Origin: Myxococcales bacterium
Lineage (GTDB): Bacteria; Myxococcota_A; UBA9160; UBA4427
DNA: 52,091 nucleotides
Direction: 5' to 3'
NCBI GenBank assembly: GCA_022563535.1
Contig: JADFNE010000031.1
Coordinates: 1 to 52,091 of the forward strand
The position numbers and the translations under genes are program-made. Position 1 is the stretch's first letter, and each line of letters opens with the position of its first letter. Below, piece by piece: positions 17,147 through 26,136 of the stretch. The notes beneath the pieces were generated by a model. The model did not search any database and was not told where the DNA came from. It worked only from the letters and a program-made list of their open reading frames with translations.

Positions 17147-19134
17147 AACTACTCGATCCACCAGCCGTTTCCCGGGCAGGGGTTCGGAACCTCGCGGGCC
17201 AGCGCATTTTTGTCAGCGGCGGTGCGGGCGTCATCGGGCGTGAACTCGTCCCGATGCTGATAGACGCCGGCGCCGAGGTTCTGGTCGGAGATCTAGAACC
17301 CCGCCCGCCGGACTTCCCAAAGAAAGTGGCCTACCGCCGAGGTGACCTGAACCGAATCACCGAGCGGGAACTCAGGGCATTTAGCCCGGAGGTGTTCTTC
17401 CATCTCGCCGCAACCTTCGAGCGTTCCGTCGAAACTCCGGGTTTCTTTGACGAGGGGCATCGGCACAACATTGCGCTGAGCCATCACCTGATCGGCTGCA
17501 TGGCAAAGCTGTCGAGCCTGGGGCGGGTCGTCTTTGCTTCGAGCTATCTGATTTACGATCCGGCGCTCTACACCACGGATCGACCGCAGGCCGAGGCTGC
17601 CGTGCTCGATGAAACAGCGACCATCCGCCCGCGAAACCTGTGTGGTTCGGCGAAGCACCATCACGAACTCGAACTCGAGTTCTTGTCCGAATGTCCGGAC
17701 GTCGCTTTCACGAGCGTCAGTGCCCGCATCTTTCGCAGCTATGGCTGCGGCTCGCGCGACGTCATTTCGCGATGGGTTCGGAGCCTGTTGGCAAAGGAAG
17801 TACTCGAGGTCTACGGGGTCGAAGGATCCTTTGACTACATCTTTGCGCGTGACGTCGCACGAGGTCTACTCGCCCTGGCGATGAGTGAAGCCAAGGGAGT
17901 GGTGAATCTCGCGACCGGGTCCTCGCGACGGGTTTCGGAGGTACTGGCGATTCTCCTGGATCATTTCCCCTCGATGGAGACCCGCTCACTACCGACAGAC
18001 ATTGCGTACGAAACCGCAGCGGCGGACGTGACGCGGCTGCTAGACGAGACTGGATGGTCGCCGCAGACGAGGATCGAAGAAGGCATTGCGGAGATCATCG
18101 CTTACGAACACAAACAGGCTGCGACGTACGCGACTCGTACGCCACAGATTCGCTGGCAGTCTCGATCCTCTCGTACGCCCCGGGGCCAGAACGTTCTGAT
18201 CACGAGTATCGCCAAGAAGATCCCCTTGATCAGGAGTGTGAGGCGGGCATTGGCAAAGTTCGACCCCGGAGCCCTCGTCTACGGAGCGGACTGCGATGCG
18301 GATGCTCTCGGGGTTCATTTCGTGGATGCGTTCTGGCAGTGCCCGCGGCTCGATGAGTTGAGTTTCCAAGGGCTGCTCGAATACTGTCTGCGTCACGGCA
18401 TAAGTTTCGTCGTTCCGACGCGAGATGCCGAGTTGCCCGTGTTTGCGGAGTATCGACCAGCGCTCGCCGAGGCCGGAATTGAAGTGTTGGTGGGCTCACC
18501 CTCGAGCGTTGCCAACTGCGTGGACAAGCTTCGCTTTGCAAAACTTCTCGAAGTGTCGCGGTTGCCCGCGATTCCCACTACCGAAGACTTCGATTCCGTG
18601 CGGGACCATCCATCGCTGGTGGTGAAAGAGCGCTTCGGAGGTGGTTCGAAGAACCTCCATTGCAACGTTTCACCAGAAGAAGCCCTTGGCTTGTCCAAGC
18701 ATCTCGAGTCTCCGATCTTTCAACCGTTCTTGCAAGGTCGCGAGTTCAGTGTCGACCTGTATCGCGATCGCAAGGGTTGTGTCCACGGAGTTGTTTGCCG
18801 CACTCGGGACAGCGTTGTCGGGGGAGAGTCCCAGATCACGACTCTGGTCGAATCGCCCGTACTCGCGGATCTTTGTGAGCAGGTCGTTCGAGCTCTCGCA
18901 TTCTGGGGTCATGCAACTTTACAAGCGATCGAGCTACCCTCGGGTGAGTTTCGGATGCTCGAATGCAATGCGCGCTTCGGCGGAGCTTCGACGTTGAGCG
19001 ACGAAGCCGGCCTCGAGAGCTTTTACTGGTTCCTTCTAGAAGCCAGCGGCGAGAACCTCAACTCGCATCCCTTTGTGCGCAGCCGAGCCGGTTTGAGACT
19101 CATTCGGCACGCGTCGGACCACTTCGTCAACTGA
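17143..19134 (+). CDS. Fusion of NAD-dependent sugar epimerase/dehydratase and ATP-grasp ligase
   Basis: GTG 17143 is taken as start because it overlaps the NeuB-like stop (GTGA). Residues ~15-325 are an extended SDR domain: FVSGGAGVIGREL (NAD site), a central ASSYLIYD segment, FDYIFARDVARGL and the C-terminal D-V-T-R-L-L-D-E-T-G-W motif. The usual YxxxK is not clearly kept. Residues ~345-663 are an ATP-grasp domain like carbamoyl-phosphate-synthase-type ligases: DKLRFAKLLE, VVKERFGGGSKNL, FQPFLQGREFSVDLY and MLECNARFGGAS. ATP-grasp enzymes join a carboxylate to an amine or thiol. The two activities on one chain suggest a sugar intermediate that is both epimerised or dehydrated and then amide-linked. 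The exact substrate is unknown. Confidence 0.8.
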   Translation: MKLLDPPAVSRAGVRNLAGQRIFVSGGAGVIGRELVPMLIDAGAEVLVGDLEPRPPDFPKKVAYRRGDLNRITERELRAFSPEVFFHLAATFERSVETPGFFDEGHRHNIALSHHLIGCMAKLSSLGRVVFASSYLIYDPALYTTDRPQAEAAVLDETATIRPRNLCGSAKHHHELELEFLSECPDVAFTSVSARIFRSYGCGSRDVISRWVRSLLAKEVLEVYGVEGSFDYIFARDVARGLLALAMSEAKGVVNLATGSSRRVSEVLAILLDHFPSMETRSLPTDIAYETAAADVTRLLDETGWSPQTRIEEGIAEIIAYEHKQAATYATRTPQIRWQSRSSRTPRGQNVLITSIAKKIPLIRSVRRALAKFDPGALVYGADCDADALGVHFVDAFWQCPRLDELSFQGLLEYCLRHGISFVVPTRDAELPVFAEYRPALAEAGIEVLVGSPSSVANCVDKLRFAKLLEVSRLPAIPTTEDFDSVRDHPSLVVKERFGGGSKNLHCNVSPEEALGLSKHLESPIFQPFLQGREFSVDLYRDRKGCVHGVVCRTRDSVVGGESQITTLVESPVLADLCEQVVRALAFWGHATLQAIELPSGEFRMLECNARFGGASTLSDEAGLESFYWFLLEASGENLNSHPFVRSRAGLRLIRHASDHFVN

Positions 19135-19250
19135 TGGAGCGGAAGATGTCGTTGGCTTTGAGAACACCAGTGGGGGCCAACCACGAGAATTCGACCGGGT
19201 CTTTCAATGGTTCCACGCTCGAATCCCACCAGAGCGCATTCCTGCACTAA
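19134..19250 (+). CDS. Possible small protein translationally coupled to the fusion gene
   Basis: An ATG at 19134 overlaps the preceding stop as TGATG and opens a 38-codon frame (MERKMSLALRTPVG... to ...SAFLH) ending in TAA at 19250. It has no recognisable domain, no membrane segment and no clear ribosome site, so it would depend on coupling. It fills most of the otherwise empty gap before the APH-like gene. A chance frame is quite possible. Confidence 0.2.
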   Translation: MERKMSLALRTPVGANHENSTGSFNGSTLESHQSAFLH

Positions 19251-19273
19251 AGCTGCACGTCGCCTGCACCGAC

Positions 19274-20350
19274 TTGCCAAGGGTGATTCATTCAATCCCC
19301 AACCCTCGACTCCTGATTACTGCCGAAGAATTTCTCGATCGACACGAGATTTCGCCGCCCTACAAGATCATGCCGTTGGTCGGCGGTCGTGGCCATCGCC
19401 AGTACCGGGTGAGAACAGGAGCGGGTCGTTTTCTCCTGAAGCAGTACTTCCGACGTGTCTCTGAACCTCGGGATTGGCTCGCGGCCGAATTCAAATTCTG
19501 TCAGTTCCTCCACCGATCGGGCATAAGGCAGGCACCCGAGCCAATTGCCTGGGACGAGCGCGAGGGTCTGGCGCTCTACGAGTTCATCGACGGCCGACCG
19601 TTGCGTCGCGGAGAGATCGGGGACCGAGAGATCGAATCCGTGATCGACTTTGTTCGCGAGATCAACATGCATCGTCGGCGACCCGATGCACGCGCACTGA
19701 CCAAGGCCCACGAGGCGGCGTTCTCGATCGCAGCACACATCGGCCAGATCGATCGACGCGTGCAGCGGCTCAACGGCATCGATCCGATCAACTCCAACCA
19801 GAACGAAGCCCTGCGCTTCGCGCGCCGCGAGCTGTCGATCGCGTGGAAGCGAGCCGAAGAATCGGTCCGAAAGGAATGCAGCAAGCTCGGAATTGATCCT
19901 GGCGCCCGCCTTGCGAACGACAGGCGAATTCTTTCTCCCGCCAATTTCGGCTTGAACAACGTGTTGCGTACGCGAAACGGCACCCTTCGCTTTCTCAATC
20001 TCGAGGGCGCGGGTTGGGATGATCCAGCTCGGCTGGTAGGGGATTTCTTCTTCCAGCCATCACTTGCCGGAGAGGCCCGTCACCTCGAACTGTTTCGCAG
20101 CAAGGTTTTCTCCGGCCTGTCCCACCCAGAGTTCGAAGTTCGCCGCAGCGCGATCATGCTCCCTTTGTTCAAGACCCATTGGTGTTGTCGCGTGCTCGAA
20201 GATTTCCTCGACGACACCCAGCCCCAGGTCGGGCCGGTTGAGCCGAGGTCGAGAGATCTCCCGTGGTTGAGCCCGGTTGCGGCTGCGCGGCGCATCTTGA
20301 ACAGCAGAAGCCCGGAAGCTCACGAACTACGCGGGGGAGATCGCCAATGA
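19274..20350 (+). CDS. APH-like kinase homologue lacking catalytic Asp residues (probable pseudokinase)
   Basis: The 358-residue protein belongs to the aminoglycoside phosphotransferase/choline kinase fold and is clearly paralogous to the protein at 29869-30963 (shared L-S-P-x-x-F-G-x-x-N and GWDDPA motifs). In the family the catalytic loop carries an Asp before the metal-binding Asn, and a second Asp follows in a D-F-E motif. In this copy the segments read SPANFGLNN and FLNLEGAGW, so both aspartates are Asn (codons aat). It would be expected to bind ligand but not transfer phosphate. Start is uncertain: TTG 19274 or GTG 19283; no good ribosome site precedes either. It overlaps the next gene by ATGA. 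Confidence 0.75.
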   Translation: MPRVIHSIPNPRLLITAEEFLDRHEISPPYKIMPLVGGRGHRQYRVRTGAGRFLLKQYFRRVSEPRDWLAAEFKFCQFLHRSGIRQAPEPIAWDEREGLALYEFIDGRPLRRGEIGDREIESVIDFVREINMHRRRPDARALTKAHEAAFSIAAHIGQIDRRVQRLNGIDPINSNQNEALRFARRELSIAWKRAEESVRKECSKLGIDPGARLANDRRILSPANFGLNNVLRTRNGTLRFLNLEGAGWDDPARLVGDFFFQPSLAGEARHLELFRSKVFSGLSHPEFEVRRSAIMLPLFKTHWCCRVLEDFLDDTQPQVGPVEPRSRDLPWLSPVAAARRILNSRSPEAHELRGGDRQ

Positions 20351-21534
20351 GCGACACGCCTGTAAGACATCGGAACTATCGAATCATGCGGATCTCGTCC
20401 CTCGGAGATCCGGACGCGGCGGAAGTTCTCTACCGCAACGACCCCAGTCTTCGCTGCTGTTCCTTCGCCGAACAACGCCGCTCGTGGCTGGCTGAAAAGA
20501 TTCATCACGGTGACGCACTTGCCCGGGCCATGAAGTCGATGGGGCACGAGGCCGAAGAAATCATCTGTGACATGGAAAACCTGCAGCGTACCTGGGCCTG
20601 GGAGCGCGGTATCGAAGTAGACGAGAAAAATTGGCGCACCCAGTTGGTCTTGCACCAGATCGCCGAGTCAAAACCGGAAGTCCTTTTCTTGCAAGACCAC
20701 GACGTGCTTCCCTACGAATCACGGCGCGACCTCAAGGCTCGCTTCCCGTTCATCGAACTGCTCGTCATTCATCAGCAATCGATCGTTCCATCTCCCAAAG
20801 TGATTCGCGAACTTTCAACGGCTGACCTGCTGCTTGTGAGTTCTGCACCGCTGTACCGCAGATGTCGCGAAGTCGGACTCTCTCCTCATCTTGTCTACTC
20901 ATGTTTTGATCCCGGGATTCTCTCGCAGCTTCCGGCGCCGTCCAAGGTTGCCGAAGCGCAGCTGTTTGATTTTACGTACGTCATGGAATCAGGCCCCGCT
21001 GCGAATAATCGAAATCGCAACGCGCAACTCAAAGGATTGATGCACCAGACTCCGCTCGAAATCTGGTCGTCTCCGCAATCGGCGCCATTACCCGTTTCCA
21101 ATTCGACGAAGAATCATGGCCCGGTATACGGACTCGACTACTACAAGGTGTTGCAGCGCTCGCGCATCACCTTCAACGCCCACGGCGATCTTGCCCGAGG
21201 AGGTGTGGGCAATCAAAAGTTATTCCAGGCGACCGGTGTCGGGGCCTGCACGATTACCGATCGGGGGGCCAATCTTGGCGAGCTGTTCAAAGACGGAACC
21301 GAGGTTCTGACCTACGACTGCGTGGAAGATTGCGTCGAGAAGGTTGACTATCTGCTGAATCACGAAGACGAGCGACGAGAGATTGCCGCAGCGGGACGCA
21401 TGCGAACCCTGTCGGAGCACTCGAGCAGAAAACGCTACAGCGAAGTCGACGAGATCATCCAGCGGGCCCTTGCTGGGCGCCGGCGGAGCCTGCGCTCGCG
21501 TTGGAGTGGGCTTTCGGGGAGCTTGAGTTTCTAA
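20347..21534 (+). CDS. CgeB-like glycosyltransferase (GT-B fold)
   Basis: The 395-residue cytoplasmic protein has the layout of CgeB/DUF3880-type transferases. The N-terminal domain carries ALARAMKSMGHEAEEII and LFLQDHDVLP. The C-terminal domain carries YGLDYYKVLQRSRITFNAHGD, FQATGVGACTITDRGANLGELF and a following LTYDCVEDCVEKVDYLL, typical of the sugar-nucleotide site in 'Glyco_trans_1_2'. Start ATG 20347 overlaps the APH-like stop. Family members add sugars to spore coat or flagellar and surface glycans. The last 80 bases overlap, tail to tail, the 3' end of the Maf gene on the other strand. Confidence 0.8.
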   Translation: MSDTPVRHRNYRIMRISSLGDPDAAEVLYRNDPSLRCCSFAEQRRSWLAEKIHHGDALARAMKSMGHEAEEIICDMENLQRTWAWERGIEVDEKNWRTQLVLHQIAESKPEVLFLQDHDVLPYESRRDLKARFPFIELLVIHQQSIVPSPKVIRELSTADLLLVSSAPLYRRCREVGLSPHLVYSCFDPGILSQLPAPSKVAEAQLFDFTYVMESGPAANNRNRNAQLKGLMHQTPLEIWSSPQSAPLPVSNSTKNHGPVYGLDYYKVLQRSRITFNAHGDLARGGVGNQKLFQATGVGACTITDRGANLGELFKDGTEVLTYDCVEDCVEKVDYLLNHEDERREIAAAGRMRTLSEHSSRKRYSEVDEIIQRALAGRRRSLRSRWSGLSGSLSF

Positions 21535-23482
21535 CCCTGCGGTCGGCGCTCTGAGTCCCCGACGAAGCTGCTTCTTCTGCCGCCTCTTTGGCCATCGAGC
21601 TCTCGACTGATTCAGAACACAACCTGAGCAGCTCGCGGGCGCGTACGACTCCGTGCTGAGTTGCTTCGAAGAGAAACTGAGCCTCGCTTACCGCTTGCAT
21701 GGGTGTCGCGTGATGGTTCTCGCTCCGCCTTACTTCGGCCAACGAGGAGGCGATCTCAGGCTGCACGACAGAGTCGATCCACGGAATACTCAGGAGGAGT
21801 GCCCGCACTTCCTTTTCCATATGACCGATGCGCCGCAGCAGGTCGATCTGACGCTGAGGAGAGTTTGTGCGCGGAAGTTCCCGTGCGGCAGCTTCGCAGC
21901 GCTCCTCGCCCTTCCGTCCGTTCCGATCCAGTTTGTTCAACAGCTTTTGGACCCGCGCAATTTCCTGCAAGAACTTGTCGAAATTGGATGGTGTCCACTG
22001 GTCGTATACATCGGTGATGATCCGATGGGCGTCGACCACTTCGCTCGCATGCTGCTCGAGTGCCTCGGAGAACGGCAGATGGGGAAGGCCGTGAATTCGC
22101 GCGCCTCCTTCGGTGCAGTTCAGCACCTCGGAACCGCGGTCACCGCATATTTGCGCAAGGCCCCTGTAGCTATCGATGAATCCAGCGTAGCTCGGTGATG
22201 TCGCTACTTTTTCTCCGTACCATCCGTCTACGTAGAGCACCCGAATGCGTTTGGGTTCTCTGCTCTTGGTCGATTTGAGCATTTCCATGCGCGAAGAAGA
22301 GTCGATCGTCGAATAGCCGTCATCACCAAATTTGATCGTGACCTGGTCGTAGGCCGACCCCTTCGCGTAGTGTCGCCCATCCGTATAGGCCAGGTCCTGG
22401 CCGATCAGCATGATCGGATTGGCGCCGAGCGCGGCGGCCAATGAGACTGCTCCATGGGCGACGGTGCTGCCGCCAAAGGTCCAGCCCTTTCGGTCGAGCA
22501 CTCCGGCGATCCAACGCCCGACTTTGTCTGCCGCCGGAGTCGCGATGAATCGACTCCGAACAGGGAGGTCGAAGAATCCACCGGTGACATCGTTGGTGAG
22601 GACGAGATTTGTCGTGTCGCTCGAACCCACTCGACTCAACTGATCCTCGACCCGTTTGCTCTCGAGAACATGAACCAGATCGGGTTCGATTCCCACGGAC
22701 CGAAGTGAACCGAGTGCCTGACCAATACAGACGATCAAGACTCGATCTCGGTACTCGATCAGTTTGGGCAATTGCTTGTCAAGAGAAGGACCGGCTGACA
22801 CGACAACTGTCGGAACATCTTTGAAGCGACCAAAGAGCTCCCGGAAACTGGGGTTCTTGCTGATTGGACCGACATTGCACATGGTGATCTTGCCCCAGGT
22901 TTCGAGCTCGCGGACCCGGGTTCCGATCGTAATGTCAATGAAGTCCTTTGCGCGGGAAACGATTGCCACTGCTTCGTGAACTTCGAGGGGCGTCAGTTTC
23001 ATGGTTGGGGGGTGGACATAGACCTGCAGCTTAAGCCCCGTGATGTAACGAGCATCGACCAGGCTAAAGAGTTGTGCAAGAGTGTCTGCAAAGTCGACAA
23101 ACTTGTCTGAAAGAAAGGTGAGGCTCTGTCTTGCGGTGAGTGCCGCTTTCATTCTTTCGGCCGAGGGCTCATACACGATCAACCGCGCGGGGCTGTTGGC
23201 ACGCAAGGCTTCGAGGTGGTGACCCAGCCCAAAGCCGATCGCGATCACGATGTCCGCTTCGGAATCTACGATCTCCGCGGCGATCGTCGCACCCTCGCGC
23301 CGGGGATCGTAGGATGATCCGAGTTGAATCCCCTTGTAGATGACCGTCGCGTCTCCACTGCGACCCTCGACAATTTTGCAGTCCTCGCTGCTCGCGTCCT
23401 CGACCCGCTTGGCCATGGCGGAGTTTTTTCGCCGGAGTCTCAGCAGGTTCTTCTGGAGGTTGTCTCGTTTGTTTGAAACCAT
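21455..23482 (-). CDS. Maf-type (motility accessory factor) flagellin glycosyltransferase, DUF115
   Basis: The 675-residue protein has the DUF115/MptE-like core near residues 190-430: VVVSAGPSLDKQLPKL, LGSLRSVGIEPDLVHV, FGGSTVAHGAVSLAAALGA and MLIGQDLAYTDGRHY. Maf proteins transfer nonulosonic acids such as pseudaminic or legionaminic acid onto flagellin in the cytoplasm before export, which fits the NeuB-like synthase close by. The N-terminal 180 residues form a second Rossmann-like part. The C-terminal ~60 residues are low-complexity (Ala/Ser-rich) and overlap the CgeB-like gene. It is transcribed alone from the divergent region with the RmlD-like gene. The pterin kinase reading suggested by the MptE relation is much less likely here. 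Confidence 0.85.
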   Translation of the reverse strand: MVSNKRDNLQKNLLRLRRKNSAMAKRVEDASSEDCKIVEGRSGDATVIYKGIQLGSSYDPRREGATIAAEIVDSEADIVIAIGFGLGHHLEALRANSPARLIVYEPSAERMKAALTARQSLTFLSDKFVDFADTLAQLFSLVDARYITGLKLQVYVHPPTMKLTPLEVHEAVAIVSRAKDFIDITIGTRVRELETWGKITMCNVGPISKNPSFRELFGRFKDVPTVVVSAGPSLDKQLPKLIEYRDRVLIVCIGQALGSLRSVGIEPDLVHVLESKRVEDQLSRVGSSDTTNLVLTNDVTGGFFDLPVRSRFIATPAADKVGRWIAGVLDRKGWTFGGSTVAHGAVSLAAALGANPIMLIGQDLAYTDGRHYAKGSAYDQVTIKFGDDGYSTIDSSSRMEMLKSTKSREPKRIRVLYVDGWYGEKVATSPSYAGFIDSYRGLAQICGDRGSEVLNCTEGGARIHGLPHLPFSEALEQHASEVVDAHRIITDVYDQWTPSNFDKFLQEIARVQKLLNKLDRNGRKGEERCEAAARELPRTNSPQRQIDLLRRIGHMEKEVRALLLSIPWIDSVVQPEIASSLAEVRRSENHHATPMQAVSEAQFLFEATQHGVVRARELLRLCSESVESSMAKEAAEEAASSGTQSADRRVRNSSSPKAHSNASAGSAGAQQGPAG

Positions 23483-23709
23483 TGCGCTACCTCAGTATCC
23501 GGAGCAATCTTGCGCAGGAGTTGCGACAAGCCGTAGTGCCATTCGGCCGACCGTTGAAACTGCTCTATAGATAGAAGGACTGATTTTGCCCTCCGAACTC
23601 TCCCCAGCGGCCTGGATCAAAACCCCACCGATCGAGAATCCGTCCGGAATCTCGATACCTGCGGCAGTTATTGCTCAAGCCTGAGCACGATCTTCCGATC
23701 GCTCGCGAT

Positions 23710-24645
23710 ATGCGCAAACTACTCCTCTTTGGAGCCACTGGGAAAATGGGCTCTGCAATCTCGCGTGTCTTCGGTGACGACCACGAGATCATCGGCATGA
23801 ACCGCAATCACCTCGATTGTGAGAATCTCGATCAGGTCTCTGCGGTGGTGGCTGCCGAAAGACCCGATCTGGTGATCAACGCGGTCGCATTTCTGGGGAT
23901 CGATGCTTGCGAAAGCGAGGCGGATCGAGCGATACAACTCAACACGCTGCTCCCAAAGCGTCTGGCGGAACTCTCGCGAGATCGTGGTTTCGTGTTCGCT
24001 CACCTCAGCACGGACGCTGTATTTGGCGATGCGCTCGATAAGTACTGCGTTGAATCCGATCCGGTCAAGCCCTTCAACGTCTACGGCCTGACGAAGTACG
24101 GCGGTGACTACTTCGTTCAGTCGATCGCAAGGCGTTCTTACCTGTTCCGGCTTCCGGTTTTATTTGGCGAGTCGAGCAAGCGAGATCAGTTTGTCGAAAA
24201 AATGTTGTCCCGAGTGCAAGCGGGCGAGCGTCGATTGCAAATTTCTTCAGATATCATTACTACGCCGTCCTATAGCCGCGACATCGCCGAGGAAATGCAT
24301 CGAATCCTCGCGTCAGACTTGCCGCCAGATCTGTATCACCTGACCAACGAGGGTCGAGGATCATTGTTCGAAATGATCGAGCTTCTCGTCGCGAATCTCA
24401 GGCTGGCGGTTACGGTCGAGCCGGTGAGTCACAAACGCTTTCCTTCTTTCGGCCGAAAGAACGTCTTCACCACCATGAAGTCCGAGAAAGTCACTTCGCT
24501 TCGACCGTGGCGCGATGCGTTTCGCGAATACTGCGAAACCTTGCAGGCGCAGGTTGGGACCATCGAGACGTCGAGCACGCAACCAGAGCGGCGAGTGCGC
24601 AAGAAGTGGTCGTCATCATCGATGAATCAAGGCTCTCCGATTTGA
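23710..24645 (+). CDS. RmlD-like SDR sugar-nucleotide reductase
   Basis: ATG 23710 starts directly before the Rossmann strand (MRKLLLFGATGKMGSAI) and gives 311 residues; an in-frame TTG at 23671 would add 13 residues. The protein follows dTDP-4-dehydrorhamnose reductase: the NAD(P) motif G-A-T-G-K-M-G, the segment VINAVAFLGIDACE, STDAVFGD, the catalytic Y-G-L-T-K, and RLPVLFGES. It likely reduces a 4-keto sugar nucleotide. No rmlA/B/C genes are seen, so the product need not be rhamnose. The stop overlaps the HAD gene start (TTGA). Confidence 0.8.
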   Translation: MRKLLLFGATGKMGSAISRVFGDDHEIIGMNRNHLDCENLDQVSAVVAAERPDLVINAVAFLGIDACESEADRAIQLNTLLPKRLAELSRDRGFVFAHLSTDAVFGDALDKYCVESDPVKPFNVYGLTKYGGDYFVQSIARRSYLFRLPVLFGESSKRDQFVEKMLSRVQAGERRLQISSDIITTPSYSRDIAEEMHRILASDLPPDLYHLTNEGRGSLFEMIELLVANLRLAVTVEPVSHKRFPSFGRKNVFTTMKSEKVTSLRPWRDAFREYCETLQAQVGTIETSSTQPERRVRKKWSSSSMNQGSPI

Positions 24646-25352
24646 GATCCAACCCGCGAAGTCCGAGCGTCTTCGCGAAGTCCGGCCTGGACGGGCGCAG
24701 GATTGTTCTGGGAATTGACTTCGACAACACCCTGGCGCGCTACGACGAACTATTTCATTCCCTCGCTATCGAACGAGGACTCATCCATCCCGGTACCCCG
24801 GCGACCAAGCTGGCTGTGCGAAGCGCACTCCGGGAGCAGGGGCGTGATCGGGAGTGGACCGAACTTCAGGGGCTGGCGTATGGAGAGCGGCTCTTGCACG
24901 CCCCTCCGTTTGAATTTGCCATCGAGGCGCTTCGCGCTCTCCATCAACGGGGATGCGAGCTTCGAATCGTAAGCCACAAGACCCGATTCCCGGCGCGGGG
25001 CCCCCGCTTCGATCTTCGTCAGTCGGCGCTAGATTGGCTGAGAATCCACCGTATCATGGATCTCGAGGCGACGGGCATCGGCCGTGCTCAGGTTTTTTTC
25101 GAAAACTCGCAGCGAGACAAGCGAGCGAGAATTCAATCCCTTGGCTGCACGCACTTTATAGATGATCTGCGAGAATTTCTGCTCCACCCCGAGTTTCCCA
25201 CCGGTGTCCAGCGTTTTTTGTTCGATCCGAACAGCCTCGACAAGTTGCACGAATCAATTCCCGTAATCACACATTGGGATCAGGTACGTGAATGTCTCAG
25301 TCGCACCCGTAAGTTCGTAGATCACGACGCTCTTCCCTACAGATCCATCTGA
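24642..25352 (+). CDS. HAD-superfamily phosphatase
   Basis: A TTG at 24642 overlapping the preceding stop, with AAGG upstream, gives 236 residues; a GTG at 24606 is an alternative. HAD motifs are visible: motif I LGIDFDNTLARYD (both Asp), motif II RIVSHKT, a Lys/Arg-rich motif III region, and motif IV HFIDDLREF. It should dephosphorylate a sugar phosphate in the cytoplasm. The neighbouring HldE-like genes suggest a GmhB-like role on a sugar bisphosphate, but the sequence does not show GmhB's Cys zinc site, so this is only inferred from context. Confidence 0.7.
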   Translation: MRSNPRSPSVFAKSGLDGRRIVLGIDFDNTLARYDELFHSLAIERGLIHPGTPATKLAVRSALREQGRDREWTELQGLAYGERLLHAPPFEFAIEALRALHQRGCELRIVSHKTRFPARGPRFDLRQSALDWLRIHRIMDLEATGIGRAQVFFENSQRDKRARIQSLGCTHFIDDLREFLLHPEFPTGVQRFLFDPNSLDKLHESIPVITHWDQVRECLSRTRKFVDHDALPYRSI

Positions 25353-25430
25353 CCGTTGCCGATCCGGTGCCGGTGTATGAACCCGCGATGACTTCATCGA
25401 ATTGAAAGAACGGATCAACCGGAGGACGAG

Positions 25431-26126
25431 ATGGCGATGAGCGAGGGGCCCATGCAAAATGCACGCGAAGCCTATGAAGCTGCGATGGGATCGCGGATCA
25501 ACACCCCGGGAGTTGTACTGGGTCCGTGGGCCTCGGATGATCTGATAAACGATCCAAAGCACCTGGCGTTCGTCATGGCTCGCTACAAGTTTTGCGCGAA
25601 GATGTTGACGGGGAAGCAAGAGGTGCTCGAGGTTGGCTGCGGGGACGCCCTCGGACTGCCGATCGTCGCCCAGGCCGTTGGACATTTGCACGCCGTAGAC
25701 TGGGACCCCCGTCAGTTGCGCGGAAACGCCGAGCGACTCTCGCATATCGAGAACGTCAGCTATGTCTTGCATGATCTCAACGAATCGCCGCTAGCGACTC
25801 GCGTGGATGCCGCCTACACGGTGGATGTCATCGAGCACCTCGAACCGGCCAAGGAAGCCAGCTTTGTCGAGAACCTCGTCGCATGTCTGAAGCCCGGCGG
25901 CGTGCTGATCACCGGCACTCCGAACATCACCGCGGCGGAGTACGCCTCGCCTCAGAGCAAGATTCACCATATCAACCTCAAGAGTTTTGAATCACTCCGA
26001 GAGTTGATGGAGCGATACTTCGAAAACGTTTTCATGTTCGGCATGAACGATGAGGTGCTCCACACCGGATTCGGACCGATGTCGCACTACCTTTGGTCGG
26101 TCGCCGCAGGTCCCAAGCGCATTTGA
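25431..26126 (+). CDS. SAM-dependent class I methyltransferase
   Basis: The 231-residue protein has the SAM-binding motif LEVGCGDALGLP (about residues 64-75), the acidic residue after strand 2 (HAVDWDP), and YTVDVIEHLEPA and LKPGGVLITGTPN for motifs II-III. The start at ATG 25431 has GGAGG 6 bases upstream. Its place among sugar genes suggests O-, N- or C-methylation of a glycan intermediate. The N-terminal ~45 residues are unlike common families. Confidence 0.8.
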   Translation: MAMSEGPMQNAREAYEAAMGSRINTPGVVLGPWASDDLINDPKHLAFVMARYKFCAKMLTGKQEVLEVGCGDALGLPIVAQAVGHLHAVDWDPRQLRGNAERLSHIENVSYVLHDLNESPLATRVDAAYTVDVIEHLEPAKEASFVENLVACLKPGGVLITGTPNITAAEYASPQSKIHHINLKSFESLRELMERYFENVFMFGMNDEVLHTGFGPMSHYLWSVAAGPKRI

Positions 26127-26136
26127 GAAGTCATTC

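Noticed and set aside
19220-19245. gctcgaatccc resembles a tRNA T-loop.
   Set aside because: No matching T-stem, acceptor or anticodon arms could be built around it.
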